DNA of 46,864 nucleotides from a virus, in IMG/VR virus record IMGVR_UViG_3300033153_005007, positions 1 to 46,864 of that record; one strand, 5' to 3'. Of this stretch, positions 1 through 6,425 are shown piece by piece. Under the pieces are notes generated by a model, which made no database searches, had not been told where the DNA came from, and saw only the letters and a list, made by a program, of their open reading frames with translations. Position numbers and translations under genes: made by a program. Position 1 is the first letter of the stretch. Each line of letters begins with the position of its first letter.

Positions 1-114
1 AGGCTAGAACTTGACTGCTGAATCCTCTGTCTTTGGTGAATCCCCGCCTTCTTCCCAACTCTCAGGAGCAACACTAATAATAGTGTGCAACTGTCTTGGT
101 TCTTTCTCGCCTTT
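1..114. repeat. Left copy of 114-bp terminal direct repeat (circular contig overlap)
   Basis: Bases 1-114 are identical to 46751-46864. The repeat lies inside the 3' end of a leftward gene that continues cleanly across the junction. The simplest reading is an assembly overlap of a circular or circularly permuted genome. A true short terminal repeat cannot be excluded. Confidence 0.95.
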
Positions 115-786
115 CGGTGTAAACTTCGAGAACGACACCGTTAGTGTCATCTCAGCAAACTTCTCAATCGCTGTCTCCAGCGTTGCTTTATCGGAAAACT
201 CCAATCCAATCGTGAAAAACGCATCAGCGAGTTTCTCAATCGGTGTTTTCTTGGCTTTGCCTGTGCGTTCTTCACTGTCAAGATTGTACGACTTCCATAC
301 CTTACGTTTCTTGAACTTTTCGCTTACTACCTCTAATTCGTAACGGAGACGAGTATAAGCATCATAATCTTCCCCAGTCCTCTCGCTCGTTCCTGCATCA
401 ACATCCTCAATCTTTGCTGAATTAACGATACAGATGTTGTTTTTCCCTGTCATTACCTCAAAATCGTTATCCTTTACCACTTCTGGTTTGTAGCCTGCTA
501 GGTCAAATGTCATATCTGCTTCCTTTCCGTTGAATATTTGTTTAATTTCTTCCACTCGTTCTTTTTTCCCGCTCCAAGTCTCATCGACGATTTCATCGCC
601 TTTCAAGACAATCTTGTACCCGCATTTAAGAGATACTGACGTTGAACCATCAGCATTCTTCTTCATCCCGTGACAGACGGCTGTTCGGTAGTCATCTGCA
701 ATGGTTGGTTGATAGACCAGCGGGTTTTCGCAAAATGGACACACAACTAAGGCATGTTCATCTGGACTATCTGGGTTATATGTCAT
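4..786 (-). CDS. SSB-like single-stranded DNA-binding protein (DUF669-like), Sak4 partner
   Basis: A 260-aa protein. The N-terminus has a CPFC zinc-knuckle pair (residues 16-19) and later cysteines at the CHGM and KCGY segments. The middle and C-terminal part (about 90-240) resembles phage DUF669/SSB-like proteins, with beta-rich segments and a FSDKATLETAIEKF helix, and the tail is acidic (EEGGDSPKTEDS). Its ATG overlaps the stop of the upstream Sak4-like ATPase gene (ATGA), so the two are probably translationally coupled. In other phages Sak4-type ATPases commonly sit beside an SSB that stimulates annealing. Likely role: coating single-stranded DNA during recombination-dependent replication. 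The family call rests on pattern and context; gene boundaries are firm. Confidence 0.7.
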   Translation of the reverse strand: MTYNPDSPDEHALVVCPFCENPLVYQPTIADDYRTAVCHGMKKNADGSTSVSLKCGYKIVLKGDEIVDETWSGKKERVEEIKQIFNGKEADMTFDLAGYKPEVVKDNDFEVMTGKNNICIVNSAKIEDVDAGTSERTGEDYDAYTRLRYELEVVSEKFKKRKVWKSYNLDSEERTGKAKKTPIEKLADAFFTIGLEFSDKATLETAIEKFAEMTLTVSFSKFTPKGEKEPRQLHTIISVAPESWEEGGDSPKTEDSAVKF

Positions 787-1490
787 TTCTTACCCCCAAA
801 CGACTTCTTGATTACGTCATAAACCATCTCTGGTTTATCTGGCTCAAACTCGATAGCCTCTGGTAACAGCTTACTCTTATCTCCTGCCTCCCAATACAAG
901 CTTGGCTTAGTTCTCATCACCCCTATCTCCTCTCCCCCTTTCATTTCGCTGTCCATGAACAGAATAATGTCCATTAGGTTCAGCACTGCGTTCTGATTCT
1001 TACCACTTAGGTCAATAGTAAAACGATTATACTTCTTGGTCTTAGTTTCTATTTCTTCTTGTTTGCTGTGGCTGACCAATATCAACCCATAAGGCAACAT
1101 TGCGAGCTTGGTTAGGACTCTCCTGAGCTCCTGAGTGGCTAAAAACCATCCTTTTCCATGAGGAATGTCGCCAATATAATCCACCTCATTAACTTCTTCG
1201 ACATATGCTTGAATGAGAGGTACGAGGTTGTCAATAGTATCAATGACGATGGTTTTGAACTCATGCTTTCCCTCCGATATTTCTTTACAAGCCTCCATGA
1301 AACCTTTCCAGCTGGTTACATTGACCTTGAAAACCTCTAATTGATTAAGTCCTGGCTCGGTTGCGAGAAACAGCGCCTTGTCAAACTTACTGCACAGCGT
1401 AGACTTTCCGATTTTTGGACGCCCGTAGACTAAAATAATCTGTTTACCGAGTTCATTTTCCTTTTGTGACAGTGTTTTTGGTAATGCCAT
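783..1490 (-). CDS. Sak4-like RecA-fold ATPase (AAA_24), phage recombinase
   Basis: A 235-aa protein with a Walker A motif GRPKIGKST near residue 24 and a Walker B strand FKTIVIDTID near residue 78. A LPYGLILVSHSKQEE segment matches the sensor strand of RecA-core ATPases. Length and layout fit the Sak4/AAA_24 group, which promotes single-strand annealing in phage recombination. It starts at an ATG inside the stop of the preceding 55-aa gene (TAATG) and ends in ATGA overlap with the SSB-like gene, so all three are co-translated. It is probably the central recombinase of the leftward arm. Confidence is high for the ATPase fold and good for Sak4. Confidence 0.85.
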   Translation of the reverse strand: MALPKTLSQKENELGKQIILVYGRPKIGKSTLCSKFDKALFLATEPGLNQLEVFKVNVTSWKGFMEACKEISEGKHEFKTIVIDTIDNLVPLIQAYVEEVNEVDYIGDIPHGKGWFLATQELRRVLTKLAMLPYGLILVSHSKQEEIETKTKKYNRFTIDLSGKNQNAVLNLMDIILFMDSEMKGGEEIGVMRTKPSLYWEAGDKSKLLPEAIEFEPDKPEMVYDVIKKSFGGKK

Positions 1491-1657
1491 TATTTTTTAT
1501 CCCCTTTCTTTATCTTGACGAGGTCATCTTCTGAAACATAAGCCATTGACCACCCAGAACCACAAACTGTATACTTGACCTTATCACCAACCATCCTGAT
1601 TTCTGTGATTTTACCCAACATGACAACATGAACTTCTTCCCCTAGTTTAAAAGACAT
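1490..1657 (-). CDS. Small hypothetical protein (55 aa)
   Basis: A 55-aa ORF begins MSFKLGEEVHVVMLGKITEI behind a very strong SD (GGGGGAGG, about 5 bases from ATG). The sequence alternates hydrophobic and charged residues like a small SH3-type beta barrel and ends in a lysine-rich tail. Its TAA overlaps the ATG of the Sak4-like gene, so translation of the recombinase is probably coupled to it. I do not recognise the family; a small beta-barrel role is a guess. Confidence 0.8.
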   Translation of the reverse strand: MSFKLGEEVHVVMLGKITEIRMVGDKVKYTVCGSGWSMAYVSEDDLVKIKKGDKK

Positions 1658-1685
1658 GTCCTCCCCCTATATTAATAATTATTAA

Positions 1686-1946
1686 TTAACCCCAGATAAA
1701 ATGAAAGCCCAGAGCCATCATTCCTGCGACCATCAAAACACTGAGAACAACCCTCACCCACATTGGCTTTGCCCAAACATGCTGGGAGAGAGTTTTTCCA
1801 GTAAAGGTCTTAAGCAACCATTCCGTTAGTCCGAAAAACACCAACCAGATTGTCAGGAATATACCCTGCCAGAATAGTCCTACAGAGAAACAGAATACTG
1901 GAGCCGCTACTTGAAGAATCGTTAATACCCATTCATTTGGTTTCAT
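1686..1946 (-). CDS. Small membrane protein (86 aa), two to three TM segments
   Basis: I chose the ATG at 1946 (MKPNEWVLTIL) because AGGAGGAG lies about 5 bases upstream; the frame is open further up but without such a site. Hydrophobic stretches ILQVAAPVFCFSVGLFWQGIF, LTIWLVFFGL and VVLSVLMVAGMMALGFHFIW indicate two or three membrane spans with a short basic loop between them. The start overlaps the 3' end of the upstream zinc-knuckle gene by 14 bases. Function unknown; early-region membrane proteins of phages often act in superinfection exclusion or host takeover, but nothing here decides that. Confidence 0.8.
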   Translation of the reverse strand: MKPNEWVLTILQVAAPVFCFSVGLFWQGIFLTIWLVFFGLTEWLLKTFTGKTLSQHVWAKPMWVRVVLSVLMVAGMMALGFHFIWG

Positions 1947-2079
1947 CTTTCTCCTCCTCATCTGGAAAAACACAGTCACAGGGGTCTTTATCCACATCCC
2001 ATTCATCAATACGGACGAGAACATACCCCTTACCGTGACAGAATCTACACTCAGGGTTTGGTTTATCCATTGGTTTCAT
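1933..2079 (-). CDS. Tiny DnaJ-type zinc-knuckle protein (48 aa)
   Basis: A 48-aa ORF starts MKPMDKPNPECRFCHGKGY. It contains a CRFCHGKG knuckle typical of DnaJ-like zinc centres and a second pair, CDC, near residue 34, then an acidic/lysine tail. GGGAG lies about 4 bases before the ATG at 2079; an in-frame ATG at 2070 is possible. It overlaps the following membrane-protein gene by 14 bases. The four cysteines suggest one zinc site. Function unknown. Confidence 0.7.
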   Translation of the reverse strand: MKPMDKPNPECRFCHGKGYVLVRIDEWDVDKDPCDCVFPDEEEKDETK

Positions 2080-2193
2080 CTAGCTCCCTATGTATTTGAG
2101 TAAAGCAAGAATTATTAATACTGTGATAAAACACTTCACCACAACATCAAAACCCTTGAGCATCAACCCACCATACAATAATAATTTATTCAT
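2080..2193 (-). CDS. Single-span membrane peptide (37 aa)
   Basis: A 37-aa ORF starts MNKLLLYGGLMLKG and has one hydrophobic helix (VVVKCFITVLIILALLKYI). Its ATG overlaps the TAA of the PD-(D/E)XK nuclease gene (TAATG), and AAAGG lies upstream. It is too short for most gene finders, but the coupling and membrane-helix composition support it. Function unknown. Confidence 0.6.
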   Translation of the reverse strand: MNKLLLYGGLMLKGFDVVVKCFITVLIILALLKYIGS

Positions 2194-2897
2194 TAAAACA
2201 CCTTTGCTTTCTTCGGCTTGGTCGCCTCGAACCTATCCTTAGCGGTGTTCCCCTCAATATTATCACAGGAGTCTTGAAACGGACAATATGAGCAGTCACG
2301 ACATCCATAGGCTCTAGGGATTGCTGGAGGCAATGACTTTTCATTCCAGTAGTTATTCAAAGATTCCAATTCTTTCATGACGTGCGGTTTCCACACCAAG
2401 AGGGAGAAATCAAAAGTCTTAATCGAATAACTATCCTTGTGAACAAAGGTCAGCCGACCGTTGTGCTTATTAAGGAAGAAACAATAAGCCATGAGTTGAT
2501 AGATATACGCCATCTTATCTTTGACGACATCGAAATTCTTATTCTTCATCAGTTTCCACTGGAAATCACCTATGGTCTTAAAGTCCTCGACATAGTCATC
2601 TCCGACGTGGTCAGCATGCCCTAAGACATGATGTTCCTCTGATTTAAACTCAATCTCAATGGCGTCTTGGGATAAAAGTGCTTGGATATCTCTATGAAAC
2701 ATATTACCAACACGAAAGATTCTCAATGCTCTAATATCAATCGGATTAGACACCCCAACACCTTGGCGATACCAATACTGCATTCGATAGCATCTACCGA
2801 AATTGCTCGTTCTCCAATATTCCCGATACTTCTTGTCGATATATTGGTCAGGCTCTTTATTAATCTCAGCGTCAATAAGTTTTTCTATATCAATCAT
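2193..2897 (-). CDS. PD-(D/E)XK nuclease with Fe-S-type cysteines (Cas4/RecB-like)
   Basis: A 234-aa protein. The core motif is HADHVGDDYVEDFKT (about residues 94-108), where the D and the E-x-K of VEDFK fit a RecB-type PD-(D/E)XK active site. An N-terminal cysteine (GRCYRMQYWYRQG) and a C-terminal CRDCSYCPFQDSC cluster resemble the four cysteines holding an iron-sulphur cluster in Cas4, AddB and related phage exonucleases. Such enzymes resect DNA ends for a partner recombinase, here probably the Sak4-like protein encoded 0.7 kb downstream. The ATG at 2897 follows AAAGGATAGGATA. The nuclease call is firm; the cluster is inferred. Confidence 0.85.
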   Translation of the reverse strand: MIDIEKLIDAEINKEPDQYIDKKYREYWRTSNFGRCYRMQYWYRQGVGVSNPIDIRALRIFRVGNMFHRDIQALLSQDAIEIEFKSEEHHVLGHADHVGDDYVEDFKTIGDFQWKLMKNKNFDVVKDKMAYIYQLMAYCFFLNKHNGRLTFVHKDSYSIKTFDFSLLVWKPHVMKELESLNNYWNEKSLPPAIPRAYGCRDCSYCPFQDSCDNIEGNTAKDRFEATKPKKAKVF

Positions 2898-3106
2898 TAT
2901 CCTATCCTTTCCAGATACTTAATCATCTGCATAGAGATTGATTTGAAACAACAAACTTTCTCCGCATAATCCCAGAGAGCACAATCACCCTTTTGGCATT
3001 TGGCTACGGTCGGAGTTACTTTTGGCGGGTTTCCAGTATTTGCAGAATCTATGCTTGTTGTTCGGCAAGACATGAGAGGACAGATAACAGGCTTTTTATC
3101 ATCCAT
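2897..3106 (-). CDS. Small cysteine-rich protein (69 aa)
   Basis: A protein of about 69 aa with five cysteines (CPLMSC, CQKGDC, CC), suggesting a metal-binding fold. Two ATGs lie in tandem at 3109 and 3106; the second has better spacing to GAGAGG. The stop region overlaps the start of the nuclease gene. The cysteine pattern resembles small zinc-binding proteins found beside phage nucleases, but I do not recognise a family. Confidence 0.65.
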   Translation of the reverse strand: MDDKKPVICPLMSCRTTSIDSANTGNPPKVTPTVAKCQKGDCALWDYAEKVCCFKSISMQMIKYLERIG

Positions 3107-3264
3107 CATTCACCTCTCTCGTCTTTTTGAATCTCACTGAGCAACTCTTGTGCTCCCCGTCTCCATGTGTCGATAACGGTAATCTCTTTATCATTTAACG
3201 CTGTTCTTAACTGGTTATCTTCTTCATTCAACGTTAAAGTTGTTTGATAGGTTGGGCTTGCCAT
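3106..3264 (-). CDS. Small hypothetical protein (52 aa)
   Basis: I start it at the ATG at 3264 (MASPTYQTTLTLNEED) because GAAAGGAG lies about 6 bases upstream. The frame is open to 3297 but that part has no ribosome site and overlaps the HTH gene deeply. The protein is short, acidic and probably partly helical (EEDNQLRTALNDKEIT). It overlaps the next gene by four bases. Function unknown. Confidence 0.6.
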   Translation of the reverse strand: MASPTYQTTLTLNEEDNQLRTALNDKEITVIDTWRRGAQELLSEIQKDERGE

Positions 3265-3430
3265 CTTGTTCTCCTTTCTCGAAATATTCCACAACATCAG
3301 AGAGACGGAATCTCAGGTATTTGCCGAATCTGATACACGGAATCTTTTGCATGCGGGTTCTTTGATACACCCAGCTTTTGTTAAGATTAAGTTTTTCACA
3401 TAGTTGTTCTATGGTTAGTAAATCATCCAT
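3224..3430 (-). CDS. Excisionase/AlpA-type helix-turn-helix DNA-binding protein
   Basis: A 68-aa protein. Residues 5-50 (LLTIEQLCEKLNLNKSWVYQRTRMQKIPCIRFGKYLRFRLSDV) are a textbook HTH_17/MerR-like winged helix as in excisionases and AlpA regulators: helix-turn-helix, then the IPxxRFGKxxRF wing. The family binds DNA to direct recombination or regulate transcription. No integrase is visible in the genome, so a regulatory job is more likely than excision. The ATG at 3430 follows GGGGGTGTG. Targets may include the early promoters or the repeats of the control region, which is inference. Confidence 0.9.
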   Translation of the reverse strand: MDDLLTIEQLCEKLNLNKSWVYQRTRMQKIPCIRFGKYLRFRLSDVVEYFEKGEQDGKPNLSNNFNVE

Positions 3431-3516
3431 AATAACACACCCCCTCTCGTCTCGTCGGCAATGTTACACGGCTGGATGCCACTTGTTATTCCAGATTGAA
3501 GGCACTGGCAACACTG

Positions 3517-3639
3517 TTACCCGACGAGGATGCGAATTAACGCATACCAGAATATAAACAAAAACACTAAGACGCATCCCCACACGGTAATAAATGCAGG
3601 GAACCCGCAGTCTTTCCAGAGATTATTGTAATTTCCCAT
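3517..3639 (-). CDS. Single-span membrane peptide (40 aa)
   Basis: A 40-aa ORF starts MGNYNNLWKDCGFPAF and has one strong membrane helix (FITVWGCVLVFLFIFWYALI). It begins inside the 3' end of the upstream 142-aa gene (17-base overlap). No good SD is visible, so expression would depend on coupling. It fills an otherwise empty gap. Function unknown. Confidence 0.45.
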   Translation of the reverse strand: MGNYNNLWKDCGFPAFITVWGCVLVFLFIFWYALIRILVG

Positions 3640-4051
3640 TATTAAAAGCCAACTGCTGTCTCGTTTGATTAAACATTTTGAGTACGTTTAGCCTCTGTTC
3701 TCGGTCGAGACTGGTAGAGAACTTTCCTCGTGTCTTTGATAGTTCAATCTTGATACTATCCGTCAAGATACCCTCTCTTTGCCATCCACCCAAGAAAGTC
3801 CTCATGACCTTAATGTCCTCTGGAGAGGTCGTGTAATCACGAGAAAGACTGAACTGTCCAGTCCGACGGAACTTACGTTTCTTGTATTTTTTCTTGGGTT
3901 GCTCTGTGCTTATGTAGGTTTTGTTCTTTGGCTGGTCGACTGTTTCCACAGCGATGTCGTAGGTTAACTTGAGGTTTGATACTCTGACTACTGCATAACC
4001 CATCTTTTGAGATAGGCTTTCCTCGATGATTCTGATGATTTCCTTTTCCAT
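3623..4051 (-). CDS. Basic hypothetical protein (142 aa)
   Basis: A 142-aa protein with a short N-terminal helix-strand unit (MEKEIIRIIEESLSQKMGY), a strongly basic linker (KKKYKKRKFRRTGQF, about 53-67) and a predicted helical C-terminal half. The basic stretch suggests nucleic-acid binding. SD GGGG lies about 6 bases before the ATG. I do not recognise the family. A small helicase-loader or crossover-nuclease role would be speculative. Confidence 0.75.
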   Translation of the reverse strand: MEKEIIRIIEESLSQKMGYAVVRVSNLKLTYDIAVETVDQPKNKTYISTEQPKKKYKKRKFRRTGQFSLSRDYTTSPEDIKVMRTFLGGWQREGILTDSIKIELSKTRGKFSTSLDREQRLNVLKMFNQTRQQLAFNNGKLQ

Positions 4052-4085
4052 TGTAATCCCCCTAGATTATTAATGGTTATTAATA

Positions 4086-4274
4086 CTACACTTTAGTTTT
4101 GATGATTCTATTGACCTCTGCCAGCAAGTTGATATCTGCCAGTCCGTAATCATGCAGGATGCTTATGCTGTCTCTGATACGAAAGAGGTCGTAAAGGTCG
4201 TATTCAGATAGCGCTTCGATGGTTCTCGGTTCTTCATGAATCGGCACTTCGCTTATTTTTACTGTTTCGTCCAT
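4086..4274 (-). CDS. Small acidic hypothetical protein (62 aa)
   Basis: A 62-aa, mainly acidic, probably helical protein (SEYDLYDLFRIRDSISILHDYGLADINLLAEV) with SD AGAGGAG about 6 bases before its ATG. It is the first gene behind the internal leftward promoter at 4406-4434, with a leader of roughly 120 bases. No family recognised. Being first after a strong promoter suggests early, abundant expression. Confidence 0.75.
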   Translation of the reverse strand: MDETVKISEVPIHEEPRTIEALSEYDLYDLFRIRDSISILHDYGLADINLLAEVNRIIKTKV

Positions 4275-4305
4275 GGTTCGCTCCTCTTTAAATACTGCTT
4301 TATTG

Positions 4306-4349
4306 CTTGGCTACGCCAAGCGAAAAGCGTGTTAGTAAAGAAAAAACAA
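4306..4349. repeat. Dispersed hairpin element, copy A
   Basis: A perfect hairpin CTTGGC-TAC-GCCAAG (4306-4320) is followed by GAAAAGC...AGTAAAGAAAAAACAA (ending 4349). A second copy lies at 36719-36758 with CTTTGC-TAC-GCAAAG, where one base pair changed on both sides. Here it sits in the leader of the leftward transcript from the promoter at 4406-4434. Confidence 0.65.
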
Positions 4350-4405
4350 CATCAGCGACGGAGAAAGAACAACTTGCGACTGAAACATCAACTTGATACC
4401 ATACC

Positions 4406-4434
4406 AATCTATCATATCATATCAGTTAAGTCAA
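4406..4434 (-). promoter_or_regulatory. Internal leftward sigma70-like promoter
   Basis: On the minus strand TTGACT (4429-4434) is followed after exactly 17 bases by TAGATT (4406-4411). The seven bases before the -10 are GATATGA, the same as in the promoters at 6397-6425 and 6874-6902. It reads into the gene at 4086-4274 and everything downstream (HTH protein, nuclease, recombinase). Confidence 0.7.
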
Positions 4435-4647
4435 CTCTTTTTTTCCATCGGGATATGTTCTATCCAGTCCTCCAACCATATCTTGAATCTTCTCAACGAT
4501 AGATGCAGGGAAATCGTTTTCAAATGGCTCCCAAATCGTAACATCCTCACTCCCGCCTTCGATTAGGTCAAGAACTTCCTCGAATGACAAACCATCTGGG
4601 TACCCGCATGTGTGATTATCCAGGGCAAACACTTGATTCTTAGTCAT
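4426..4647 (-). CDS. Acidic hypothetical protein (73 aa)
   Basis: A 73-aa acidic protein (MTKNQVFALDNHTCGYPDGL...). SD GAGGAGG is separated from the ATG by ATTAATA, the same spacer seen before other starts in this genome. Its last codons overlap the -35 of the internal promoter. Small acidic early proteins are often host-enzyme inhibitors, but no family is recognised. Confidence 0.75.
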   Translation of the reverse strand: MTKNQVFALDNHTCGYPDGLSFEEVLDLIEGGSEDVTIWEPFENDFPASIVEKIQDMVGGLDRTYPDGKKELT

Positions 4648-4649
4648 TA

Positions 4650-4769
4650 TTAATCCTCCTCGTTTATGATATCCTTAATCTTCTGCAAGGCACAAAAAGT
4701 GTCATACCCGTTTGGGATATCAACCGTTATTATGTCCAGTATCTCTTTTAATTTTTCTTCATCTGTCAT
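4650..4769 (-). CDS. Tiny acidic protein (39 aa)
   Basis: A 39-aa ORF (MTDEEKLKEILDIITVDIPN...) linked to its upstream neighbour by an ATGA overlap. Its own stop lies in the ATTAATA spacer before the next start. It is acidic and probably helical at both ends. Function unknown; support comes from coupling and tiling. Confidence 0.65.
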   Translation of the reverse strand: MTDEEKLKEILDIITVDIPNGYDTFCALQKIKDIINEED

Positions 4770-4957
4770 TTTATCCCCTTTCTTTTAAGATAATCCTCAA
4801 CAACAGCGCTCCTGCGCCTGACCTTTGGCTCCTCATCATCAAGTTCCATCCCCATGTCCGAAAAGAACCTTAAGAATGATTTATCGAGTCCATGAACCTT
4901 GGCAATATGCTTTATAATCTCTGCCTTTAATACTTCATTGTCTTTATCTGGGTTCAT
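4766..4957 (-). CDS. Small hypothetical protein (63 aa)
   Basis: A 63-aa protein, probably helical, with an acidic middle (MGMELDDEEPKVRRR) and a basic C-terminus. SD AGGGAG is separated from the ATG by TATTAAT. ATGA overlap with the following 39-aa gene indicates coupling. No family recognised. Confidence 0.7.
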   Translation of the reverse strand: MNPDKDNEVLKAEIIKHIAKVHGLDKSFLRFFSDMGMELDDEEPKVRRRSAVVEDYLKRKGIK

Positions 4958-4958
4958 A

Positions 4959-5120
4959 TTAATACTCCCTAGTCTTTATTAATATCCGCTTAATATCATC
5001 TTCGCTAAAAACATCTCTCATCTTGTCAACATGAGCGAGAGCATCGTGCAAAGAATCTTCCTCCCAAACATCCCTTTTCCCGTTGTAAAGCGTAATGATT
5101 ATCCTGAATGTCTTGAACAT
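4959..5120 (-). CDS. Small hypothetical protein (53 aa)
   Basis: A 53-aa ORF starts MFKTFRIIITLYNGKRDVWEED. A strand-rich N-terminus (FRIIITLYN) is followed by a helix (LHDALAHVDKMRDVF), like small beta-alpha phage proteins. SD AAAGGGGAAAG lies upstream. It starts inside the preceding gene (22-base overlap) and stops two bases before the next ATG. Function unknown. Confidence 0.65.
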   Translation of the reverse strand: MFKTFRIIITLYNGKRDVWEEDSLHDALAHVDKMRDVFSEDDIKRILIKTREY

Positions 5121-5314
5121 CCGCTTTCCCCTTTCCTGTTAATAATCTTCCATTTCAACCGCCAGTAGCGTTCTCTTAGGTATCCACACCGAAAGTTCTT
5201 GTATCCAAGCTCATCCAAGACATTTCTTATATGAGACGCTTTGACCTGGAACAACACGCTTTCCAGCGCAGTCCTAATAACTATTAATAACGCATCCGAC
5301 GGCTCTTTATACAT
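5099..5314 (-). CDS. Small basic hypothetical protein (71 aa)
   Basis: A 71-aa protein with helical segments (DALLIVIRTALESVLFQVKASHIRNVLDELGY) and a basic C-terminal part with two cysteines. It could be a compact DNA-binding domain, but no clear HTH signature is visible. SD GAGGGA precedes the ATG at 5314, which overlaps the upstream gene by eight bases. Confidence 0.65.
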   Translation of the reverse strand: MYKEPSDALLIVIRTALESVLFQVKASHIRNVLDELGYKNFRCGYLRERYWRLKWKIINRKGESGCSRHSG

Positions 5315-5564
5315 AATCCCTCAAGATTTGATGTTTATTCTCTGCCTTGAATCCATGCTGTAACAAGAACTCCTTGATATGCCTTAAGGTCGTATGCGAA
5401 TAGGTCGACTCAACATAAGCCTGACCATGCTCGATATAAGCGACCTCGGTATCGTAGCTTAAAAGAATTGTCCTCTCACCATCATCTACCACCCTAGCCT
5501 TACCGTAGAATGATGCTCGTGAATCATAATCTGCAAGTAAAAGCGAATTTGTGTATTTTGCCAT
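5307..5564 (-). CDS. Hypothetical protein (85 aa)
   Basis: An 85-aa protein with alternating beta strands in the first 55 residues (SLLLADYDSRASFYGKARVVDDGERTILLSYDTEVAYI) and a C-terminal helix (HTTLRHIKEFLLQHGF). The form resembles small alpha/beta early proteins. SD GGGGTGGGG lies before the ATG. Function unknown. Confidence 0.7.
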   Translation of the reverse strand: MAKYTNSLLLADYDSRASFYGKARVVDDGERTILLSYDTEVAYIEHGQAYVESTYSHTTLRHIKEFLLQHGFKAENKHQILRDYV

Positions 5565-5594
5565 TTCCCCACCCCTTTCCCTATATATAGGCTC

Positions 5595-5885
5595 CTACGG
5601 ATTGAACCTCTTGATTGGCTTAGGTTCATACCGCCCTGTGTCCTTGTCCTTAGACAGATTACTTATATCCTTACTAATCACCTGGTAAATCGGGAACAAC
5701 GTTTCAATCAGGATATCCATATCCTCGGCATTGGATGTCTCGGGATATTTCTTACCCCTAAGCTCCTTGCTGGCTATCACAAGCGCCTGGCTGATAATCA
5801 ACTGACCTCTGACGCTCGGGAATAACTCCCTGGCAATCCCCAACTTCTCCTGCTTGCTTAAACTATCCCAGTTTTTTGGCTTCAT
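5595..5885 (-). CDS. Helical hypothetical protein (96 aa)
   Basis: A 96-aa, mostly helical protein (LSKQEKLGIARELFPSVRGQLIISQALVIASKELRG). SD CGGAGGATG lies close to the ATG. The first half has amphipathic helices suited to dimerisation; the C-terminus is basic and proline-containing. Family not recognised. Confidence 0.7.
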   Translation of the reverse strand: MKPKNWDSLSKQEKLGIARELFPSVRGQLIISQALVIASKELRGKKYPETSNAEDMDILIETLFPIYQVISKDISNLSKDKDTGRYEPKPIKRFNP

Positions 5886-5908
5886 ACATCCTCCGTTATT
5901 AATAATTA

Positions 5909-6082
5909 TTATTTAACTTCACGCTCCTCATATTCGATATGAGCCTTGTATATCTTAGAATGCTTGCTTATCCCCTTAATATAGGTTATAGCATCTTCAA
6001 TCTTAGCGTATTTCCTGCTATTATCAATACGACCATGACCACTATCCCACTCAACTGACACACGAAAAAACATTGTTTTCAT
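5909..6082 (-). CDS. Small hypothetical protein (57 aa)
   Basis: A 57-aa ORF starts MKTMFFRVSVEWDSGHGRID. A beta strand, a helix (KYAKIEDAITYIKGISK) and a second strand (SKIYKAHIEYEERE) suggest a tiny ferredoxin-like half fold. SD AGGGG lies about 5 bases upstream. It is the second gene of the leftward operon. Function unknown. Confidence 0.7.
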   Translation of the reverse strand: MKTMFFRVSVEWDSGHGRIDNSRKYAKIEDAITYIKGISKHSKIYKAHIEYEEREVK

Positions 6083-6091
6083 ATATACCCC

Positions 6092-6271
6092 TTAGTATTT
6101 ATTGTTTAACCTTAGTTTATTGCAAACCTGGTACAGCGTTGTCCTATCTTTCTGGTACTCATCAAACGGTTGCCCATGCTCTTTTGCAAACCACTGCCCT
6201 ATCAACAGAGCCTTTTTAATCTTTTTATATTCTTCTTCAGTGATATCTTCTAATTTCTTCTCTGCCACCAT
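6092..6271 (-). CDS. First gene of leftward operon, small helical protein (59 aa)
   Basis: A 59-aa ORF starts MVAEKKLEDITEEEYKKIKK, behind GGGGGTG. It is highly charged and helical. It is the first gene after the main leftward promoter, with a leader of about 120 bases that contains a GTTCTC/GAGAAC hairpin (6340-6356). Position suggests immediate-early expression. No family recognised. Confidence 0.7.
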   Translation of the reverse strand: MVAEKKLEDITEEEYKKIKKALLIGQWFAKEHGQPFDEYQKDRTTLYQVCNKLRLNNKY

Positions 6272-6339
6272 ACACCCCCTTTAATTAACGCAAGAGGACT
6301 GAACGCTACCCACCAGCAAAAGCGCCCAGCCTCAAGCGT

Positions 6340-6356
6340 GTTCTCCCGACGAGAAC
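6340..6356 (-). promoter_or_regulatory. Hairpin in the leader of the leftward operon
   Basis: GTTCTC-CCGAC-GAGAAC is a perfect 6-bp inverted repeat in the untranslated leader between the promoter at 6397-6425 and the first gene. There is no U-run, so it is not a terminator. It could stabilise the transcript or be a protein-binding site. Confidence 0.4.
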
Positions 6357-6396
6357 AATCTATTAAATGTTTTATCTGATATCTCATTATGTTACA

Positions 6397-6425
6397 ATCA
6401 TATCATATCAACTTATATTAGTCAA
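6397..6425 (-). promoter_or_regulatory. Main leftward (early) promoter
   Basis: On the minus strand TTGACT (6420-6425), a 17-base spacer and TATGAT (6397-6402) form a near-consensus sigma70 promoter. The bases before the -10 are GATATGA, shared with two other promoters. It should start a transcript near 6390 reading into the leftward operon, so host RNA polymerase can express it at once after infection. Confidence 0.85.

Noticed and set aside
3224-3430. Excisionase of a temperate phage
   Set aside because: The fold is excisionase-like, but no integrase, attachment site or repressor cluster was recognised, so I call only a DNA-binding regulator.
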